From NCBI GenBank assembly GCA_028671895.1, contig CM053796.1, positions 33,106,860-33,170,859 on the forward strand: a stretch of DNA of 64,000 bases, given 5' to 3'. The translations under genes were made by a program, and so were the position numbers. Shown piece by piece: positions 59,549-64,000 of the stretch. This stretch comes from Oenanthe sinensis. Lineage: Eukaryota > Streptophyta > Magnoliopsida > Apiales > Apiaceae. Within the stretch, counting starts at the first letter, position 1. Each line of letters starts with the position of its first letter. The notes beneath the pieces are model-generated. The model was not told the DNA's origin, made no database searches, and worked only from the letters and a program-made list of their open reading frames with translations.

Positions 59549-62500
59549 ATGTCTTCTGCACTATCACTACGAAGCATACTAGATGCTCACAAGTTGACTG
59601 GTCCAAACTTTGCTGATTGGCTTCGAAACCTGAGAATTGTTCTTAGGGCTGAGAAGTTGGACTATGTGCTGAACTCACCAGTACCCGATGCTCCTGCCGA
59701 AGATGCTCATGATGATGAGCATGTAACTTACAAGAAGTGGATGGATGAAGCAAATGTTGCTCAGTGCATCATGCTGGCATCTATGAACTCTGAGCTGCAA
59801 AAACAGCATGAGAACATGGATGCTCATACCATTCTAGTACGCCTACAAGAGTTGTATGATGTACAAAGCAGGACTGCTCGATATGAGATATCGAGGGAGC
59901 TATTCCGTTGTAGAATGGCGGAGGGATCATCTGTGAATGATCATGTGCTTAAGATAATCAATCTGATTGAGCGTCTTGGGCAACTTGGTTTTGTCATGGA
60001 TGGGGAGTTGAGCCAAGACTTGGTCTTGCAATCACTCCCAGATTCGTTCTCGCAGTTTGTTGTGAACTTTCACATGAACAAATTGGATGTCAGCCTGCCT
60101 GAACTCCATAACATGTTGAAGACTGCTGAGTCGAACTTTCCCTCTAAGAAAGGTTCTGTTTTTCTGATTGGTGGTAGATCCACTTCCAAGAAAAGGAAGT
60201 GGAATCCTCCCAAGAAGAAGAAAGTAGGTGAGAAGAAGCCAGTTCCACCAAAAGCTGAAGACCCCAAAAGCAAAGCTGTTTGCTTTCACTGTAACAAGGT
60301 GGGGCACTGGAAGAGGAACTGTAAGGTTTACCTTGCAGAACTGAAGAAGAAGAAGGGTAGTGAGACTACCGCTTCTGGCTCAGGTGTGTTTATGATTGAA
60401 GTAAACATGTCACTAAATCAAATTTCTACTTGGGTATTAGATACCGCCTGTGGTTCTCACATTTGCAATTCATTGCAGGGACTAAGGGATAGTAGGACTC
60501 TTGAGGAAGAGGAGGTTATTCTGCGGATGGGCAATGGAGCAAGAGTTGCTGCTGTATCTGTAGGATTATTTGATTTACATATGCCTACGGGCAAGACTAT
60601 TGTTTTAAATAATTGTTATTTTGTTCCCTCGATTGTGAGGAATATTATTTCTATTCCCATGTTAGACAAGGCTGGATTTTCGTTTATTATTAAGAATAAT
60701 GAATGTTCAATTCTTAGAGATAATGTTCTTTATGGTAGTGGTATTTTGAATAATGGTCTGTATGTATGTGACGTAGAGCATAGTTTACTACAAGTTGAAC
60801 ATACTAATAAAAGGAAAAGGGATGATGAAAATCTCACATATTTATGGCACTGCAGACTTGGTCATATTAGTGAAAATAGACTACGGACATTGCACAAGGA
60901 AGGGTTACTCGAACCTTTTGATTTTGAATCATATTCTACATGTGAGTCTTGTCTATTGGGAAAAATGACCAAATCTCCATTTAGTGGACATGGAGAAAGG
61001 GCTGCAGATTTGCTAGGATTGGTACACACAGATGTATGTGGACCGATGTCTACGCATGCCATGGGGGGTTTTTCGTACTTCATTACTTTCACAGATGATC
61101 GATCTAGATTCGGATATGTGTATTTGATGAAACACAAATCTGAAGCCTTTGAAAGGTTCAAAGAATATAAGTGTGAAGTAGAGAAACAAACCAAACATAG
61201 TATTAAAACCCTTCGATCAGATCGAGGTGGTGAATACTTGAATGGAGAGTTTCTAGATTATCTCAAAGAAAATGGTATAGTCTCTCAATGGACTCCTCCA
61301 TATACTCCACAGTTAAATGGAGTATCAGAAAGGAGAAATCGAACTTTGTTAGACATGGTTCGATCCATAATGAGCTATGCAAATCTTCCAGTATTCCTAT
61401 GGGGTTATGCATTGGAAACCTCAGCATATTTACTGAATAAGGTGCCTTCCAAATCTGTTCCTCAAACTCCGTATGAGATATGGAAAGAAAGGAAACCGAG
61501 TCTTAAACACGTTAAGATATGGGGATGTCCAGCTTATGTCAAGAAAGTTGACCCTGATAAACTGGAATCTCGATCTGTAAAATGTAGATTTGTGGGATAT
61601 CCTAAAGAGACTTTAGGGTATTACTTTTACACCGATCATAGGGTGTTTGTCTCCAGACATGCTACCTTCTTGGAAAAACAGTTTATCCTTGAAGGAAACA
61701 GTGGGAGCAAAATAGAACTTAATGAAGTTCAAGAAACACAAACTACTACAGTTCAAGAGGAAACACCTGTTCAGACTGAACAACCTTCTGTGGAACAGCC
61801 CATTCGTAGGTCAGAGAGAGTGTCTCGCCAACCTGAGAGGTATTATGGCCTTGTCATTGAGAATGACAATGAGTTAACAATCGTTAATGATGACGACCCA
61901 ATGACCTATAATGAGGCTATAAGTAGTATTGACTCAGAGAAATGGCTAAGTGCCATGAAATCCGAAATGGATTCTATGTATACCAACCAAGTATGGACTT
62001 TGGTTGAAGCACCCAAGGATGTGAAACCTGTAGGGTGCAAATGGATATACAAAAGAAAGATTGGAGCGGAAGGCCAGGTGGAGACCTATAAGGCCAGGCT
62101 CGTGGCAAAAGGATTCAAACAAAGGCAAGGGATTGACTTTGATGAAACTTTTTCGCCTGTAGCCCTGCTTAAATCAATTCGGATTTTGCTTGCGATTGCA
62201 GCTTACTATGACTATGAGATCTGGCAAATGGACGTGAAAACGGCCTTCCTCAATGGGAAACTTGAAGAGGAAGTGTATATGACACAGCCAGAGGGTTTTA
62301 TTTCCAAAGGGAATGAACACCTAGTGTGCAAGCTGCTACGAACCATATATGGATTGAGGCAAGCTTCTCGTAGATGGAACATCCGTTTTGATGAGACAAT
62401 CAAAGAGTTTGGTTTTATCAAAAACATAGATGAACCATGTATCTACAAGAAGGTTAGTGGGAGCGCGGTAACATTTCTTGTGTTGTATGTGGATGACATA

Positions 62501-63475
62501 CTTCTTATAGGAAATGATATACCGATGCTTCAATCAGTCAAAGTGTGGCTATCAAAGAACTTCACTATGAAGGACTTGGGAGAAGCATCCTACATTCTCG
62601 GTATAAAGATCTATAGAGATAGATCTAGAAGAATGATAGGTCTTACCCAGGGTACATACATCGAGAAAGTGCTTAAAAGATTTAGCATGGAAAACTCCAA
62701 GAGAGGTCTCATGCCGATGAGCCATGGAGTGTCCCTTTCCGAAAAAATGTCTCCTAAGACAGCTGAGGAAAGAGAGCGTATGAGTAAGATTCCTTATGCT
62801 TCAGCAATAGGATCTATCATGTACGCGATGATATGTACTAGGCCTGATGTTGCTCATTCAATCAGTGTGACGAGCAGATATCAGTCCGATCCAGGTGAAG
62901 ATCACTGGAAAGCAGTAAAGAACATCCTTAAGTACTTGCGAAGGACTAAGGATATTTTTCTTGTTTTTGGTGGTGGTTCTGAATTGATAATAGAAGGTTA
63001 TACCGACTCTAGTTTTCAATCAGAATGTGATGATAGCAAATCTATGTCAGGGTACGTGTTTACTCTGAATGGTGGTGCGATTAGTTGGAAGAGTTCCAAA
63101 CAGTCTACAACGGCTGACTCCACAGCGGAAGCAGAGTATATAGCTGCAAGTGAGGCTGCAAAAGAAGCCGTTTGGATGAGGAAATTTGTTTCTGAGTTGG
63201 GAGTTGTTCCTAGTGTTGAGGAGCCTATTGTATTGTATTGTGATAACAATGCAGCAATAGCACAAGCCAAGGAACCTAGGTCTCATAAAAATTCCAAACA
63301 TGTTTTGCGGCGCTTTCATTTGATTAGGGAGATCATAGAAAGGGGAGATGTCAAAATAGAGAGAGTTGACACACATAACAACATAGCAGACCCACTTACA
63401 AAGCCGTTGTCTCAGATTCTTTTTGATCGTCATAAAAGGAAGATGGGTATTACTTACCAGGGTAATTGGCTTTAG
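59549..63475 (+). CDS. Intact Ty1/copia gag-pol polyprotein (1308 aa)
   Basis: A single open frame encodes capsid, protease, integrase, reverse transcriptase and RNase H for the element's own replication in cytoplasmic particles. In order: gag capsid (about 1-200), basic linker, zinc knuckle CFHCNKVGHWKRNC from residue 245, protease with catalytic Asp298 (LDTACGSH; Thr-Ala replaces the commoner Ser-Gly), integrase zinc domain starting at His434 and ending CESCLLGK, integrase triad Asp495, Asp558, Glu594 (D-x62-D-x35-E), reverse transcriptase with YVDD at 980-983, and RNase H with Asp1153 and the STAEAEYIAA and YCDNNAA motifs. No stop or frameshift is present. The ATG at 59549 follows ATATACATC and precedes the whole capsid domain. 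The copia lineage was not assigned. Confidence 0.95.
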   Translation: MSSALSLRSILDAHKLTGPNFADWLRNLRIVLRAEKLDYVLNSPVPDAPAEDAHDDEHVTYKKWMDEANVAQCIMLASMNSELQKQHENMDAHTILVRLQELYDVQSRTARYEISRELFRCRMAEGSSVNDHVLKIINLIERLGQLGFVMDGELSQDLVLQSLPDSFSQFVVNFHMNKLDVSLPELHNMLKTAESNFPSKKGSVFLIGGRSTSKKRKWNPPKKKKVGEKKPVPPKAEDPKSKAVCFHCNKVGHWKRNCKVYLAELKKKKGSETTASGSGVFMIEVNMSLNQISTWVLDTACGSHICNSLQGLRDSRTLEEEEVILRMGNGARVAAVSVGLFDLHMPTGKTIVLNNCYFVPSIVRNIISIPMLDKAGFSFIIKNNECSILRDNVLYGSGILNNGLYVCDVEHSLLQVEHTNKRKRDDENLTYLWHCRLGHISENRLRTLHKEGLLEPFDFESYSTCESCLLGKMTKSPFSGHGERAADLLGLVHTDVCGPMSTHAMGGFSYFITFTDDRSRFGYVYLMKHKSEAFERFKEYKCEVEKQTKHSIKTLRSDRGGEYLNGEFLDYLKENGIVSQWTPPYTPQLNGVSERRNRTLLDMVRSIMSYANLPVFLWGYALETSAYLLNKVPSKSVPQTPYEIWKERKPSLKHVKIWGCPAYVKKVDPDKLESRSVKCRFVGYPKETLGYYFYTDHRVFVSRHATFLEKQFILEGNSGSKIELNEVQETQTTTVQEETPVQTEQPSVEQPIRRSERVSRQPERYYGLVIENDNELTIVNDDDPMTYNEAISSIDSEKWLSAMKSEMDSMYTNQVWTLVEAPKDVKPVGCKWIYKRKIGAEGQVETYKARLVAKGFKQRQGIDFDETFSPVALLKSIRILLAIAAYYDYEIWQMDVKTAFLNGKLEEEVYMTQPEGFISKGNEHLVCKLLRTIYGLRQASRRWNIRFDETIKEFGFIKNIDEPCIYKKVSGSAVTFLVLYVDDILLIGNDIPMLQSVKVWLSKNFTMKDLGEASYILGIKIYRDRSRRMIGLTQGTYIEKVLKRFSMENSKRGLMPMSHGVSLSEKMSPKTAEERERMSKIPYASAIGSIMYAMICTRPDVAHSISVTSRYQSDPGEDHWKAVKNILKYLRRTKDIFLVFGGGSELIIEGYTDSSFQSECDDSKSMSGYVFTLNGGAISWKSSKQSTTADSTAEAEYIAASEAAKEAVWMRKFVSELGVVPSVEEPIVLYCDNNAAIAQAKEPRSHKNSKHVLRRFHLIREIIERGDVKIERVDTHNNIADPLTKPLSQILFDRHKRKMGITYQGNWL

Positions 63476-63480
63476 TCCAA

Positions 63481-63489
63481 GTGGGAGAT
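63481..63489 (+). promoter_or_regulatory. Polypurine tract of the young copia element
   Basis: GTGGGAGAT lies directly against the 3' LTR, six bases past the polyprotein stop, and would prime plus-strand synthesis. Confidence 0.85.
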
Positions 63490-64000
63490 TGAAAGTGTTT
63501 GTCCTAAATCCAATCATGTATGATGAGTTAGGAAGAACTTTCTTGTATTCTTATTTGATTTCATTAATATTAATAAAAGACTTATTTGTTTTATTACGGG
63601 CTTTATCTGTTTAAAGTGTCTTAAATAAGATGTTCCATAGTTTAGAGTGAAGCTTCTAGAATTATAATGAGATTATAATAGTGAGATCTAGAAGATGATG
63701 ACTCTTGACTTAAACAGTTCCTGATCATAGGATAACTAATTGGAAGTTAGTGAATCCGCAAAGATTGGTACATACTATGCTTGCTCCTTTAAGGAGGATG
63801 TCTGTTCTCATAGGCATTTGTGTGGTGACACTATAGCTAGTATGTAGGTGCTTATTAAGGAATAAGTTCACTGAACGTGACTCGATAAATTGAACAACTA
63901 ATGGAGTTTACTCATGTGTCAATAGTTGTTCACTAAGTGATAGTTGCGCAAGTATCCTTAGACTTGAGATCGTTAAAGTTATCTTGTATATAATGAACTA
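63490..64000 (+). repeat. 3' LTR of the young copia element (partial)
   Basis: The first 511 bp of the 3' LTR match 55727-56237 without a visible difference. The rest lies beyond the window. Confidence 0.95.

Larger units (their letters stand above)
55727..64000 (+). mobile_element. Young, intact Ty1/copia retrotransposon (runs off the window)
   Basis: The 5' LTR is 55727-57281, a leader of 2.27 kb follows, the polyprotein is 59549-63475, the polypurine tract GTGGGAGAT is 63481-63489 and the 3' LTR starts at 63490 and continues past 64000. The visible 511 bp of the 3' LTR match the 5' LTR without a difference by eye. The element sits in the extra ORF of the older copia element; the left target site would be GTGGT (55722-55726), but the right copy is outside the window. 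Confidence 0.94.

Noticed and set aside
1..64000. CRISPR arrays, bacterial-type operons or defence systems
   Set aside because: Introns, plant gene families and plant retrotransposons fill the window; no spaced identical repeats of CRISPR type exist.

Overview
The window is nuclear DNA of a flowering plant, most likely a eudicot. It is AT-rich, its genes carry GT-AG introns, and the protein families are typical of plants (an HDA9-type histone deacetylase, a WIP zinc-finger factor, a TFL1/CEN-type PEBP). The right third is a nest of LTR retrotransposons, which suggests a genome rich in repeats. The species cannot be named from the sequence alone.

Positions 1-34000 hold five host genes. In order they are: a low-molecular-weight protein tyrosine phosphatase (342-5967, +); a 14-exon HDA9-type class I histone deacetylase (7559-16590, -), convergent with the first; a class I SAM-dependent methyltransferase-like gene (18299-22153, +), divergent from HDA9; a two-exon WIP-domain zinc-finger factor of WIP6/DOT5 type (25563-28167, +); and a four-exon TFL1/CEN-like floral repressor (32887-33988, -). 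Every spliced model was rebuilt by hand. Each keeps frame and gives a product of the expected family size (180 or 243, 430, 379, 347 and 174 aa). These genes carry small insertions: a PIF/Harbinger-like MITE in the phosphatase, a solo LTR in HDA9, a long inverted repeat plus an AT array in the WIP intron, and a hAT element (with a nested Stowaway MITE) 267 bp upstream of the TFL1-like start codon.

Positions 34000-42285 are mostly transposon debris: the hAT element, Stowaway MITEs, an LTR element that has lost nearly all its interior and most of one LTR, a tRNA-related SINE-like duplication inside that LTR, a CACTA-like end and a Helitron-like 3' end.

Positions 42286-64000 are three LTR elements nested inside one another. 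The oldest is a decayed SIRE-like Ty1/copia element on the + strand. Its gag is split by a non-autonomous Tat/Athila-like Ty3/gypsy element on the - strand (44592-50929; AAGCA target duplication; two 1308-bp LTRs with about seven differences). Its extra 3' ORF is cut by a second Ty1/copia element on the + strand, which starts at 55727 and runs off the window. That element has an intact 1308-aa polyprotein, and its two LTRs are identical over the 511 bp that can be compared. The most unusual signals are a 9-10 bp AACTCTGA-type motif repeated about 30 times through coding and non-coding parts of the oldest copia element, and a set of regularly spaced motifs in the long leader of the youngest one.
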